A stretch of DNA of 40,000 nt from Tubiluchus corallicola (GCA_030141605.1 JAQGDQ010000438.1:107029-147028), one strand, 5' to 3'. Shown: positions 10,564 to 20,797, counted from the stretch's first letter. The notes: generated by a model from the letters alone, not told the origin. Numbers and translations: made by a program.

Positions 10564-11101
10564 AATAAAGAAACTTTTGGTCAACACGTTAAACTGGTGT
10601 TTTGTATCCATTTCACCGATTTTATGTTATGTGAACTGTACATGCAAATTACATCATCTACTACTCTCTATGTACAGTACGATTTCTTATGAGAAGCTTA
10701 ATCAACAGAAACCAAGTACCTGTTTGTTCCTTAATTATGAAACCAGAGTATTATTAATAGTTTACCCGTAGAGTTACTAGGAGCAAAGGCAGCTTCGCCT
10801 AAGGAATGGATGCATTCGTCTTCACTCGAATACCTCTTGTAGGTTGTCATTTTTACACTGCTGTCATTCAGTCCCTGAAAAACAAACTTTGAGTGACTTT
10901 AAAAGGATTAAGATTCTCGCCTGGACTATGCACTGTAATTGAAGCAAGATTAGTAAGAAAATCAGTGTTGCAAATTTACAATTTGTGGTAAAAAGCGGCA
11001 ACAATAACCACACAACAGTATCAGCGGTTCTGGGGTGACTTGTACATGCCTGTCATTATAATTACACTTATCACAACTGTCTAAGTTTTTAAATACGAAA
11101 T
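10564..11101. other. No gene seen
   Basis: This follows the candidate acceptor at 10563. A short open frame runs to about 10771 without recognisable content. The rest is AT-rich single-copy-looking sequence. Confidence 0.3.
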
Positions 11102-11656
11102 CACGTAAAAAAGTCACAGGTAAAAAAGTCACAGGATAAAAGTCACATAAAAAGTCACAGGTAATAAAGTCACAGGTAATAAAGTCACAGGATAAAAGTC
11201 ACAGGTAATAAAGTCACAGGATAAAAGTCACAGGTAATAAAGTCACAGGTAAAAAGTCACAGGTAATAAAGTCACAGGTAAAAAGTCACAGGTAAAAAGT
11301 CACAGGTAATAAAGTCACAGGTAAAAAGTCACAGGTAATAAAGTCACAGGTAATAAAGTCACAGGATAAAATTTACAGGTAAAAAAGTCACAGGTAAAAA
11401 AGTCACAGGGAAAAATTCACAGAAAGCAGTCACAGGTAATAAAGTCACAGGATAAAATTTACAGATAAAAAAGTCACAGGTAACAGGTAAAAAAGTCACA
11501 GGTAACAAAGTCACAGGATAAAATTTACAGGTAAAAAAGTCACAGGTAACAAAGTCACAGGATAAAATTTACAGGTAAAAAAGTCACAGGGAAAAATTCA
11601 CAGAAAAAGGTTACAGGTAATAAAGTCACAGGATGAAAGTCACAGTTAAAAAGAAA
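11102..11656 (+). repeat. Short-period GTCACAG array
   Basis: Units of about 13-17 bp built on AAAGTCACAGGTAA, AAAGTCACAGGATAAA and AAATTTACAGG alternate irregularly, about 35 in all. The AAAGTCACAG core is the one used in the 39-bp array at 32545-34488. Just downstream, 11716-11740 read on the minus strand resembles a complete long unit (GGCTAGAAAAGTCACAGG), which ties the two arrays together. Confidence 0.93.
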
Positions 11657-11979
11657 TAACTTTAACCTTAACCATAATCCTAACCCAAACCCTAGAAAAA
11701 TTAATTTGGATTCTTTTCCTGTGACTTTTCTAGCCAAAATTATGGCTCTGTTTCCGTGATTTTTCCTGTGATTTTATTACCGGTTGGCCACCTGAAATAC
11801 AGTCTCTGATACCTATATGTACACCTGTTCATTAACTTCATCACTATCTTAGTCATCATCATTGTTATAATCATTGTCGTTATCATTGTCATCGTGATTG
11901 CCGTCCTCAGCTTTTTGACCATATACATTGCCAAAATTTCTCAAACAGAGAATTACACAAATCTTTTATATTCAAACAA
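11657..11979. other. Array flank, no gene seen
   Basis: It contains inverted GTGACTTTTC/GTGATTTT motifs related to the array and a degenerate ATCATTGT stretch (11850-11900). A run of CTAACCCAAACCC near 11680 is too short and irregular to be telomeric. Confidence 0.35.
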
Positions 11980-12272
11980 GATGTCAACATGGCACAATCT
12001 ATTATCTTTCTTCCTACCATTTCCACTAACACATCCTTCTACCCTTCCTGTGTGATCTAACCTTTCTCCCAGTTCTTTTTTGTTCACTCATCCATTCTTT
12101 TTTTATCGGGTTCACATGACAGTGGGCTTATACAAGCCTTTGCTTCTCTAGCCCACTGCAGTACAATTATTCTTTTATGATAACGATAGTGCATGAAACA
12201 TAACAATTTAATACAGTAGATGTAATAATTTTGATGTAACTGTGTGCTTAATGTCATTATATTGTACTGAAC
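11980..12272 (+). repeat. Dispersed repeat R1, copy 2
   Basis: This is a plus-strand copy of the repeat at 1-268 and 13783-14040, running from ATGTCAACATGG to ATTGTACTGAACGTGATAAT. Its 3' end passes directly into an AAT/GATAAT microsatellite, as copy 3 does in a much shorter form. This is the pattern of a retrotransposon 3' end with a repeat tail. Confidence 0.85.
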
Positions 12273-12275
12273 GTG

Positions 12276-12365
<90 letters not shown>

Positions 12366-12560
12366 GTGATAATGATAATGATAATGATAATGATAATGAT
12401 AATGATAATGATAATGATAATGATAATGATAATGATAATGATAATGATAATGATAATGATAATGATAATGATAATGATAATGATAATGATAATGATAATG
12501 ATAATGATAATGATAATGATAATGATAATGATAATGATAATGATAATGATAATGATAATG

Positions 12561-12595
<35 letters not shown>

Positions 12596-12640
12596 GATAA
12601 TAATAATAATAATGATAATAATAATAATAATAATAATAAA
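12273..12640 (+). repeat. (AAT)n-(GATAAT)n microsatellite at R1 3' end
   Basis: About 90 bp of AAT repeats are followed by about 36 copies of GATAAT, then mixed AAT/GAT to 12640. All three-codon frames through it are open (poly-Asn/Asp, poly-Ile/Met, poly-Leu/Ser) but this is only composition. It grows from the GTGATAAT 3' terminus of repeat R1. Confidence 0.98.
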
Positions 12641-13782
12641 AGATTACAATGTCTGGCCTTAAAAAAGATGGCGCTGCCAGTCATGCGATGAGACAATGGT
12701 GAAGACGAAAACAACGGCATTAACCATCATTTAAGAGAAGATGGGAGGAAAACGAGCAATACATTTCTTTAGGACAAGTATATAAGGACATTAACAACAA
12801 TCCATCCTCAGCGAAACAAACACAAAGCCAGTCTCATCCTAATTAGAGTGCTATAGATTAGTAAACTATTGATTGTGAGTTTATAAATCTTGCGTTATTG
12901 GAGGCACTCAAACATGGAGAATAGTATTTTAGAAGTAAGAATTGTCTAGTGCGTGCATATTGATCCTGCTGCCGTTCATATTATGTTAATTGGGTGTCAT
13001 CCACGTGGAAAAAGATGGCGAGGTGAATTTGTTGCATCCGTAATAAATAGCGTACAATCTGATACTGACATTAATTGAACAAGGAAAGAGGTAAAAAGAT
13101 CCAAGAAAAACAAAAGAAGAGAAATGGATGCTGAAAGGGAAGATATGAAAATGAAGATGTTTAAAAAAGTAGGACAAGGAAATGAGGCAAAAATAGTTGG
13201 ACGACTGAGATTAAAGGAAAGGTCAAGCCTTCTGCAGAGGTGGGTTTATTTCGGTTTTCGCGATAAAATGTTCAAAGGACTTAGTAATAAAAATGTAATA
13301 AGCGTCTTGTAACGTGGCTGAAACTTCTGTTAGTTCAGTGGCTCAGTTTAAAAGAATATCCTTGATAATGAGGTAGATCCAGTCATGCCGCAGTGTAAAA
13401 ATTGAGTATGAAAAGTAAAAATCTAGTCTGTAACTTCTGTTGAGCTAAAGATCTATAAATAAAAGTGTAATAAAAAATCCTGTGAAATAATCTTTTCTAG
13501 TTTGCCCTTGACATTACTTTCATGTGAGAAACAAATGTGCGTCTTTGCTAAATGTTTAACCAAAGCAGACAATCGAAAGTTTCAAACCCAGTTTTGAAAC
13601 AGCCCATTGCTCCCAAATCGGAAACAAATTTTTTTACACTGTTAAAGCGAAAAACAAACTGAATGCTTTTGCATATAAATCCTATAATTAGTAATTAATT
13701 AAAAACTTCACTGGAAAATTTCTTGTTGACTGGTATGACCTAAATTCGAGCAGAAATGGGTATTAAATGTCTAATATAAGGC
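12641..13782. other. No gene seen
   Basis: This is AT-rich sequence between R1 copies 2 and 3. A small charged open frame (13124-13312) begins near GAGAAATGGATGC but shows no domain. I see no repeat structure. Confidence 0.35.
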
Positions 13783-14040
13783 CTTCTACCCTTCCCGTGT
13801 GATCTAACCTTTCTCCCAGTTCCTTTTTTTTGTTCACTCATCCATTCTTTTTTTATCGGGTTCACATGACAGTGGGCTTATACAAGCCTTTGCTTCTCTA
13901 GCCCACTGCAGTACAATTATTCTTTTATGATAACGATAGTGAATGAAACATAAGAATTTAATACAGTAGATGTAATAATTTTGATGTCACTGTGTGCTTA
14001 ATGTCATTATATTGTACTGAATGTGATAATGATAATAAAT
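13783..14040 (+). repeat. Dispersed repeat R1, copy 3
   Basis: This is about 250 bp nearly identical to copy 2, from CTTCTACCCTTCCCGTGTGA to ATTGTACTGAATGTGATAAT. It ends in only two GATAAT units and AAATAAAA. It starts about 50 bp further 3' than copy 2, as a 5'-truncated retroposed copy would. Confidence 0.85.
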
Positions 14041-14213
14041 AAAAAATTATTTTTCGGTCAACTTTGGTTCCTAAGTACTACAGAGTAGATACTGTATTTC
14101 ACAGTTTTTTTACACTGACCATCTGCTACTATACTATTACACAACAATATTTTTCCATTCTGACATGAATAGGATAAGCAGCTTATGCGTTCAGAGGCGC
14201 TCACAGAATTTGC

Positions 14214-14430
14214 TTAATCATCTGCCTTGGTGCCGGTGTTTTTAGACAAAATCAACACATCAATAATGACCACGTTGTCTGCGGAGGTGCCCGTGTTTGG
14301 ATTCGGAAACCCCGGTTTACACGAGACCCCGAAGCTGAGGGCACGCTTTTCAATGAACTGCTTGAAGGTGCGACGCATCTGGTTACGCAGGAGAAGCCGC
14401 AAAAGTAGCCAAGCGGAGGACGACGAAATT
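14214..14430 (-). pseudogene. Unidentified coding-like remnant
   Basis: On the minus strand an open frame ends at TAA (14214-14216). Its codons are strongly G/C-ending (for example CTC, CTG, AAC, CAG, ATG, CGC, ACC, TTC, AAG, CAG), unlike the AT-rich surroundings, which suggests formerly translated sequence. It contains a loose internal repeat, NTGTSADN then NTGTKADD, at its end. I do not recognise the family. Upstream in frame there are stops by about 14441. It could be a gene exon or a transposon fragment. Confidence 0.3.
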
Positions 14431-14440
14431 CGTTATTATG

Positions 14441-14835
14441 TTTCATTTTGCGTTCAACGTAAATCGAAACCCCAGAGGAGGAAAGCTACTTTATCCATCT
14501 TAACAAGTAACGCAAGGTCGACAAGACTCTGCAGTTTATGCACTACTACACGACGTTTTTTAATGAAATCCATCAGATTCGGTAAAATTTTATAGTTTTA
14601 TTTACTGACTTGGAGGCTCATATAAGTCATATGTTTATCCCAGCAGAAGTTTTTAGAGCAGGATAGTAACGCCTTTCACTGGTAGTGTTGCGTTCAATTC
14701 AACATCGTTTATACATTCCAAGGTCAAAACGGACGCATAAACGGTTTTAAAAATAATTAATTAGCTTTCTTATTAACTCCAAAAAACAACCATTTCACGG
14801 CAGTTGCTAGTAATGAGGTAAATAACGGCTGTATA
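14441..14835. other. No gene seen
   Basis: This is mixed sequence; the plus-strand open frame reaching 14595 is antisense to the remnant and continues without recognisable content. Nothing else is supported. Confidence 0.3.
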
Positions 14836-15045
14836 TTACAGTAATATTTGAAAAAAATTACTGCTGTATTCCGAGATAGGGTCTGAATCAGGGCCATGAT
14901 ACATAACCTTAATATAGCTGCCTTAGGAACTAATGATCTGTTGAAGTTGTTATTATTCGGAAAGGATGAATTCAACTATGTTACTAACTGTAAAATATTC
15001 CAATGTATACATGACTTTATATTACGTACTAAACGCTTCCAGTAG
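14836..15045 (+). pseudogene. Non-LTR retrotransposon C-terminal fragment
   Basis: From about 14836 to the TAG at 15043-15045 the plus strand encodes a sequence of the type found at the extreme C-terminus of LINE reverse transcriptase proteins: a KLLLFG motif followed about 20 residues later by FILRTKRF. One in-frame stop (TGA at 14884) breaks it. About 230 bp of AT-rich 3' UTR-like sequence with an AATAAATTATG signal follows, ending at the hAT-like element at 15283. Assignment rests on my recognition of the C-terminal pattern. Confidence 0.55.
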
Positions 15046-15582
15046 TTTCTATCTGATATGAAATGCATCAGTCTTAAATGATCGTACATTATTCTAACCG
15101 TCATTTTCTACTAATGTCTAATGTAATCTTGTAGTAAAACATGTCAGCTTGTGTAGTTATAGTCTATTCTTACTGTAAATGTTCTTGTAAATAGTGTATA
15201 AAGTCTGTTGTGGTGAGGATCCTAAATCATGTTGTTCAAACTGCCTGATCCAATCCTATAATAAATTATGCTTAAACTTAATCAGGGCCATCTTAACAGC
15301 ATTGTAGACCCCCGGGCAAAGCAGTGAGCAGTGCACTGGGGCCCCTACCTGGGGCCCCACTCACAGAACTAAAAATTTAAATGGTTGAGAAAATTAAAAA
15401 TTTATTCTACTGGCTACCAAAATTATTAGATTTTGATTAAACGTTAGAAAACATGCTGTACAGTAACGATTAATCAACACAGCGGTTTAATATATGCCAT
15501 GAAAAACACATAAATAGATTAGCACGGAGCCCCTATGCTCGTGGGTCCCCCGAGCAACTGCTCCGTGTGCTGATGCCGTAAG

Positions 15583-16442
15583 TAAGGGTGAGCATTCTCT
15601 ATCAGAAAGCGAATTCGAATCGAATCGAATTTGTGACTTTCGAATTCGAATTGAAGCGAACTTCAGTATGTCGAATCGAATTCGAATTGAGATTGAACGA
15701 TTTTCCAACCACCAATAAAAATTAGTGTTGCAAAGATCGTGCATATTACTCGAGCAGTAAAACCAGTAATAATTTGTTTTTAAAATTGTGCACAGAAATC
15801 ACAGAGCTCTAAATTACGCTAATTGCGCCATGTTTCAATCGATTGAATGATAAACAATGTACGTGATCGGAAGTGCTGAATTATTTAAATCCATAGTTTT
15901 ACGTTCGAATCGATTTCGAGCTAAAAAAACTCGTTAGAATCGAATTCGAACTAAAAAAACTCGTTCGAATCGAATTCGAGCTAAAAAAACTTGTTCGAAT
16001 CTAATTCGAGCTAAAAAACTCGTTCGAATCTAACTCGAGCTAAAAAAACTCGTTCGAATCTAATTCGAGCTAAAAAACTCGTTCGAATCTAATTCGAGCT
16101 AAAAAACTCGTTCGAATCTAATTCGAGCTAAAAAAAACTCGTTCGAATCTAATTCGAGCTAAAAAAACTCGTTCGAATCGAATTCGAGCTTTAAAAAACC
16201 TCGTTCGAATCGAATTCGAGCTAAAAAAAAACTCGTTCGAATCGAATTCGAGCTTAGAAAAACTCGTTCGAATCGAATTCGAGCTAAAAAAACCTCGTTC
16301 AAATCCAATTCGAGCTTAAAAAACTCGTTCGAATAGAATTCGAGCTAAATAAACTCGTTCGAATCGAATTCAAGCTAAAAACTCGTTCGAATCGAATTTG
16401 AGCTAAAAAAACACGAATTCGAACGTTCGATGCTCACCCCTA
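15583..16442. mobile_element. Inner hAT-type element with 8-bp target duplication
   Basis: The ends are TAAGGGTGAGCAT and, on the minus strand, TAGGGGTGAGCAT. GCCGTAAG flanks both sides exactly (15575-15582 and 16443-16450). The interior has TTCGAATTCGAA-rich sequence next to both ends, a unique centre (15690-15900) and a tandem array (15903-16412). There is no transposase, so it is non-autonomous. Confidence 0.88.
15903..16412 (+). repeat. 30-bp TTCGAA-rich array inside hAT element
   Basis: About 17 units of roughly 29-32 bp read GTTCGAATCGAATTCGAGCT followed by A-rich spacer and ACTC. The A-tract varies from 4 to 9 bases, which accounts for the length differences. The TTCGAATC boxes match the subterminal sequence next to the element's ends. 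Confidence 0.93.
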
Positions 16443-16464
16443 GCCGTAAGATGACCCTTGCCTG

Positions 16465-17110
16465 AATTTTTTTGCACGCAAATGTTTTCGACCTCTTATT
16501 GCTAGTTGCACACAACATAAACTCTGTTGTGGGTTGTGAAGATCTTCAGATCTTCTAAACGTTGCCATGTCGAATATTTTTCGTGCAATATGGACGCTGC
16601 GAAATTTTATCAGATCATTCTGGACGCAGAAATTTCCTCCTAAGAGAAACTTTTCTGCTCGTAACGACTCGACAAACTCGTCGGCTGGATGCAATTTTGT
16701 TTATTGCCGTTTCGCGCAGAACAATGTTGGAATATTAACACTGTCGATATTCGCATTTATGAAGTCCACGGTCACATTATTCGCTGCTTGATTGCATATT
16801 AAATCCCACAGTGTGCAGAGCTGATGCAAGGTGATATTTGTTGTACAAATTGTTTTGTTTCGTCGCGGTTTTGTTCAAATTTATGATCAGCAGCCTCGTA
16901 GGATGATAATTAGATATGGATAATTATAGGATTACTTGATTAAAATGTACAAATAGCGATAAACGTGTGAATTTGGGTTGTTTTCGGGCGTAAAGTAGTC
17001 ACCGAAGGCTTTACATAGGTTGTCTTGAGCCCCGTTCACATTAATAAATGCAAGATGCACCCTGGATGTTCACGATCCGTTTTGCACCTTTATTAACTTT
17101 GTCCTCTTAA
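16465..17110. other. No gene identified
   Basis: Overlapping open frames at 16440-16694 (minus) and 16567-16791 (plus) show no recognisable domain. An acceptor-like or promoter assignment cannot be supported. Confidence 0.3.
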
Positions 17111-17111
17111 G

Positions 17112-17915
17112 CCCCGTTTACACTGCACGTAGATATGTCGACTTGTTCTACCCTTGTGTACTGGAAATCTTGTATTAGTGTACATAGCAGCCTACGCTTG
17201 TACGGGCTTTGGCCACCTTGTGGCGATTTTTGGCCTAATCACGTGATCAATTTGATCTGGGTGAGAGGCCTACTATGAAGTGAAGACGTGTCATGATAAG
17301 TTATAAGATATTGTCGTTATCTGTTTACAATTGCTCATGATTTGGGGCTAATAACATGTGTTTATCCTCTAGTTACTTTAATAAACTTAAATTTAGTTTA
17401 AAATAACAGCTAGGTATTAATTAATATGACAGTGCAGTGTAAAACTCTTAATTATGTAAAATTGACTTTTGGCTATTGTTATTTTTTGTTATTTTTGCCA
17501 CTAATTTCTTATGTTTAGATGGAATGACGTGTTTTGGCAAATAAAGAGCAAAGAAAGAGCAAAATTTAATCGAGCTTCGAATTTGGTTTTTGAAAGCCCA
17601 AACACCTTGTGTCAGTAAATACACATCGTCAGGGTTCAATGAATTGTGCTTGGTCACGACTGTACCGTCCTAGTAGAGCGTGACAAATACAAATAAAATA
17701 CAAATAAATACAAACAAATACAAATTAATAAACGATACAAATAAACCCGGTTCCTAGGTGTGAAGATCTTCTGGAATAGTGCAGAATTTACTCGCGGAAA
17801 TTCCAGGATCCGTGGTTGTTTTTCTAACAATGGAACTGGTTTACATTTAGACCTGGATCTAAAAAATGTCCAGGACAGGAAGAAAATCTCCTGCGTAGTG
17901 TGAACGGGGCCTTGA
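17112..17915. repeat. Possible element with CCCCGTTCACAC-type inverted ends
   Basis: AAGCCCCGTTTACACTGCAC at 17112 and, on the minus strand, AAGGCCCCGTTCACACTAC ending near 17915 are imperfect inverted repeats. A third copy of the motif lies at 17030. No target duplication is clear. The interior holds an AAATACAAATA-type short repeat at about 17683-17745 and no recognised gene. Confidence 0.3.
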
Positions 17916-18238
17916 ATGTGTGCTGGCATTCTCTAGCAGTTAAACACATTATTAATAGGCGAATGTTAGCAGACTAATCCATACTAAATTTACTATAAGC
18001 TATGCGTGACACGAAAGCCTCTCTCGAGAGTGGAAGAACATTCTAGTACGTTCTTCGATTAAGAATCGCAGAAGCAAAATGCCACGCACGAATTTGGTTT
18101 TAGCTGAAAGCTTATGCTAGTTACTTTGACAGCCTGAATAATTGTTAACTGGTGCCAGTTTGGCGTATTTAAGCTACATTTCTTAAAAACTAATTGAACC
18201 ACATGTGTATGCAGACCAGAATGGAAAAATCGAATAGA
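17916..18238. other. No gene seen
   Basis: This is AT-rich sequence before the GAT microsatellite. I see no feature. Confidence 0.35.
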
Positions 18239-18239
18239 T

Positions 18240-18751
18240 AATGATGGTGTTGTAATGGTGATAATGATGTTGATGGTGGTGATGATTGTAATGGTGATGA
18301 TGATGTTGATGGTGATGATGATGATGATGTTGGTGGTGACGATTGTAATGGTGATAATGATGTTGATGGTGGTGATGATTGTAATGGTGATAATGATGTT
18401 GATGATGATGATGCAAATGATGTTGATGATAATGATAATGATGATGATGAAGATGATGATGATGAAGATGATGATGATGATGAAAATGATGATGATGGTT
18501 GTGGTGGTGGTGGTGGCGGTGGTGGTGGTGGTGGTGGTGGTGGTGATGATGATGATAATCATCGTGATGGTGATGATTGTAATGGTGATAATGATGATGA
18601 TGGTGGTGATGATTGTAATGGTGATAATGATGTTGATGATGATGATGATGATGATGATGAAAATGATGTTCATGATGATGATGATAATGATGATGATGAT
18701 GATGATGATGAAAATGATGTTGATGATGATGATAATGATGATGACGATGAA

Positions 18752-18790
<39 letters not shown>

Positions 18791-18795
18791 AAAGG
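18240..18795 (+). repeat. (GAT)n/(GGT)n compound microsatellite
   Basis: This is about 555 bp of GAT, GGT, GTT and AAT triplets with an internal pure GGT stretch at about 18496-18545. A longer unit of about 30-45 bp (TGATGATTGTAATGGTGATAATGATGTTGATGG) recurs at 18255-18410 and 18570-18640. Poly-His, poly-Met/Val and poly-Ile frames across it are compositional. Confidence 0.97.
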
Positions 18796-19093
18796 AAGAA
18801 GAAGCAGAAAAAGAAGAAGAAAAACAGCAGCATATAAAAATTTATTGTAAAGTTACTACATTGCGGTCGAATGTTAGTGGGTTGAACAAAATTTTCTAAG
18901 CTTGTGCGAAAACTGTTTTCAAACAACTTGACTGGAACATAACTATTAGTCCTGTACTTAGGTTTCGAGTGTTGCACTAGCGTTAAATTAAATGGCATGT
19001 ATAGGTCACATTCAAGTGAAAGCAGTTATCGAAATAATCACACGTATCTTACACTATTATGTGTGAAGAGGATTTAGTCGCAAGCTAAAATGT

Positions 19094-19646
19094 ATGAGGT
19101 TATATGAAGGATTCGATGTTGTAGTGTATGTTTTAGTGTATGTACAGACAGATGTAGAGAGACGAAAGACTCATGTCCGAATTTCTGATCGTACAAAATG
19201 CAAGACTTATTTGGAAATAAATGCCAATTTGTCTGTGCATCCAATGTATGGGAACATAGAGTTACCTGAGCACAAACGTATAATCATCACAAGAATAAGG
19301 GTCTCATCACACAATCTAGCTACAGAAACAGGTCGTTGGGCAAATGTACCTCGTGAGCGCAGGCTGTGTTTGTGGAGAAATTCAGACAGAAGAGCATTTT
19401 TTGTGGGAGTGCCATGAAAATGCACTTTATAGATCACTGTACGCGTTAAATTATAGTAATATTGCAAATTTATTTGACGGAGAATTAATGTCAATAGGAA
19501 ATTTGATTTACGACTGTATGCATAGATTTTTGAATTAAATAGTACAGCTTTGTTAGCGGACATAACCATCGGGTATGCGTCGAGTTTGTAATTTTCGTGT
19601 TGGAAATTTGATTTTCAGAAATAAAATATCTATCTATCTATCTATA
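19094..19646 (+). pseudogene. LINE reverse-transcriptase C-terminus, frameshifted, with (ATCT)n tail
   Basis: Two adjacent plus-strand frames encode the end of a non-LTR retrotransposon ORF2. The first (to about 19364) carries the RVSSHNLATETGRW and RERRLC motifs that precede the C-terminal zinc finger. The second (about 19362-19538, stop TAA) carries the finger itself, CGEIQTEEHFLWEC. A one-base loss near 19365 separates them. A short 3' UTR with AATAAAAT follows, then (ATCT)4-5 at 19627-19646 as the 3' tail. The 5' remainder is missing, as for a dead-on-arrival copy. Confidence 0.8.
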
Positions 19647-19699
19647 GTTGCGTGGAGTGTAGATTAGATCTGTTTGAAATGATATGACGCTAACACCCA

Positions 19700-20452
19700 A
19701 GTTGTTTAAAGCAGAACCGGACCCAATCTTCAACTGTAAGTCAAAAAAATCTACTCTTTAAAATATTGAAAGGAAACATGCTATTTTTTAAAAAATGACT
19801 TACGTGAAAGAATTATTACGATACAATGTAATAGTACCTGCTGTTACCCTGCCTGACGCGTGGTATTTAGGGTAAAGGTGGGGTAATATTAGTCTCTGTT
19901 ATGTAGTTGTAGGTTGTTATTTATGTTAATTGTTGATCCAAAAGCCGACTTTAAATAAAGATTATTATTATTAATATTACAAACGCAATTTCACGTTCGC
20001 GCCACTAGTTCTTTGCCATTTCATGCATTTCGCCGTTAGATGGGCACTAGCGCCTGCAATCCGGAAACGCATTGCAGAGAAAACAGGTGCTGTACCTCTC
20101 AGTTCAGATGTGTTCGTTTGTGACGAAGTACACATATCTGACAGCTCATGCGTGTCACACGAATTAATTTGAAATTTGAATTTTCATCTTAAAACTTCCC
20201 TAGCTTTAGTACAACGCACTGAATATCTTGCGGTAGCACTGTACTTCAATTTTTGCTTTCGCAAACACACCCAACACGCTCTTGGAATATTTTTGCTGTT
20301 GAAAATTATGTTAGTTTGTGATGTCATCAGCAGTTGGGCTCGCCCGTCGTTAATTAAGATATTAATATATTATGTGATTATCAGAAACGCTTCTACAGTA
20401 ATGTCTGGCGATAAAATGTATATTTTTTTACCGTCCTTGAAAATGGGGTAGT
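19700..20452 (+). repeat. Dispersed repeat family A, copy 1
   Basis: It aligns with 39440-40000 and with the two arms at 24050-24545 and 24650-25604. Landmarks are ATGACTTACGTGAAAGAATT, TTTCACGTTCGCGCC, GTACCTCTCAGTTCAGAT and CGTCGTTAATTAAG. It is interrupted by a short insertion at about 19821-19980. It is non-coding and its family is unknown. The SINE fragment at 20464-20786 sits at its 3' side. Confidence 0.82.
19821..19980 (+). mobile_element. Short retroposed insertion in family A
   Basis: These roughly 160 bases are absent from the other family A copies at this point. They end in AAATAAAGATTATTATTATT, like a LINE 3' end with an (ATT)n tail. Flanking ATTATTAC and AATATTAC may be the target duplication. 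Confidence 0.55.
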
Positions 20453-20463
20453 ATATGAAAAAT

Positions 20464-20786
20464 ATACGAGATACAGGCGGGAGACCCAACGGCCATGTGT
20501 AGAGGAGTAAACCTTCCAAATCAGGAGTGGAGCCCCAAAGGCGGACCAGTGCAGCATGCTCACTGACTCCGGCAGCTCCTGCAGCCAACCTGGTGCCAAA
20601 CGTATCGCTCCGCTTTCCTTTGGACTACACCAGGGAGGAAGAGAGGGGGTTCCTGTTGTCTGGGCAACTCAGGATCTCCATACACCTTGGCCACGCGTGC
20701 GCCCTCAAGGATCCTTGCCCCTTCAAGGATCGGACTCTCTTGGCGCATATTCCATTGTCTTCCGAGACAGAAGGATGCCAACAACA
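20464..20786 (+). mobile_element. SINE-like element, 5'-truncated copy
   Basis: From about 20484 it matches the body and 3' end of the 5S-headed element at 25016-25559, ending at ATGCCAACAACA. It lacks the 5S head and an internal block of roughly 50-60 bases. An exact 11-bp duplication, ATATGAAAAAT, flanks it (20453-20463 and 20787-20797). Its short open frames on both strands are not conserved in a way that suggests protein. Confidence 0.82.
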
Positions 20787-20797
20787 ATATGAAAAAT

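Larger units (their letters stand above)
15283..16464. mobile_element. Outer hAT-like element, interrupted
   Basis: The left end is CAGGGCCATCTTAACAGC. The right end, read on the minus strand, is CAGGCAAGGGTCATCTTACG, an imperfect match with a 4-bp indel. The interior near both ends is GC-rich (GGGGCCCC motifs at about 15335-15357). It is interrupted by the 860-bp element 15583-16442. I could not see a clear outer 8-bp target duplication, so the family call is tentative. Confidence 0.55.

Noticed and set aside
11660-11695. Interstitial telomeric repeat (CTAACCC-like)
   Set aside because: Only two imperfect CTAACCC/AAACCC units are present, next to a satellite array.
12208-12720. Poly-Asn/Asp, poly-Ile/Met and poly-Leu/Ser open frames
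   Set aside because: These are translations of a GATAAT/AAT microsatellite in three frames.
18059-18998. His-rich, Met-rich and Ile-rich open frames
   Set aside because: They are compositional products of the GAT/GGT microsatellite. All frames are open because the repeat is trinucleotide.
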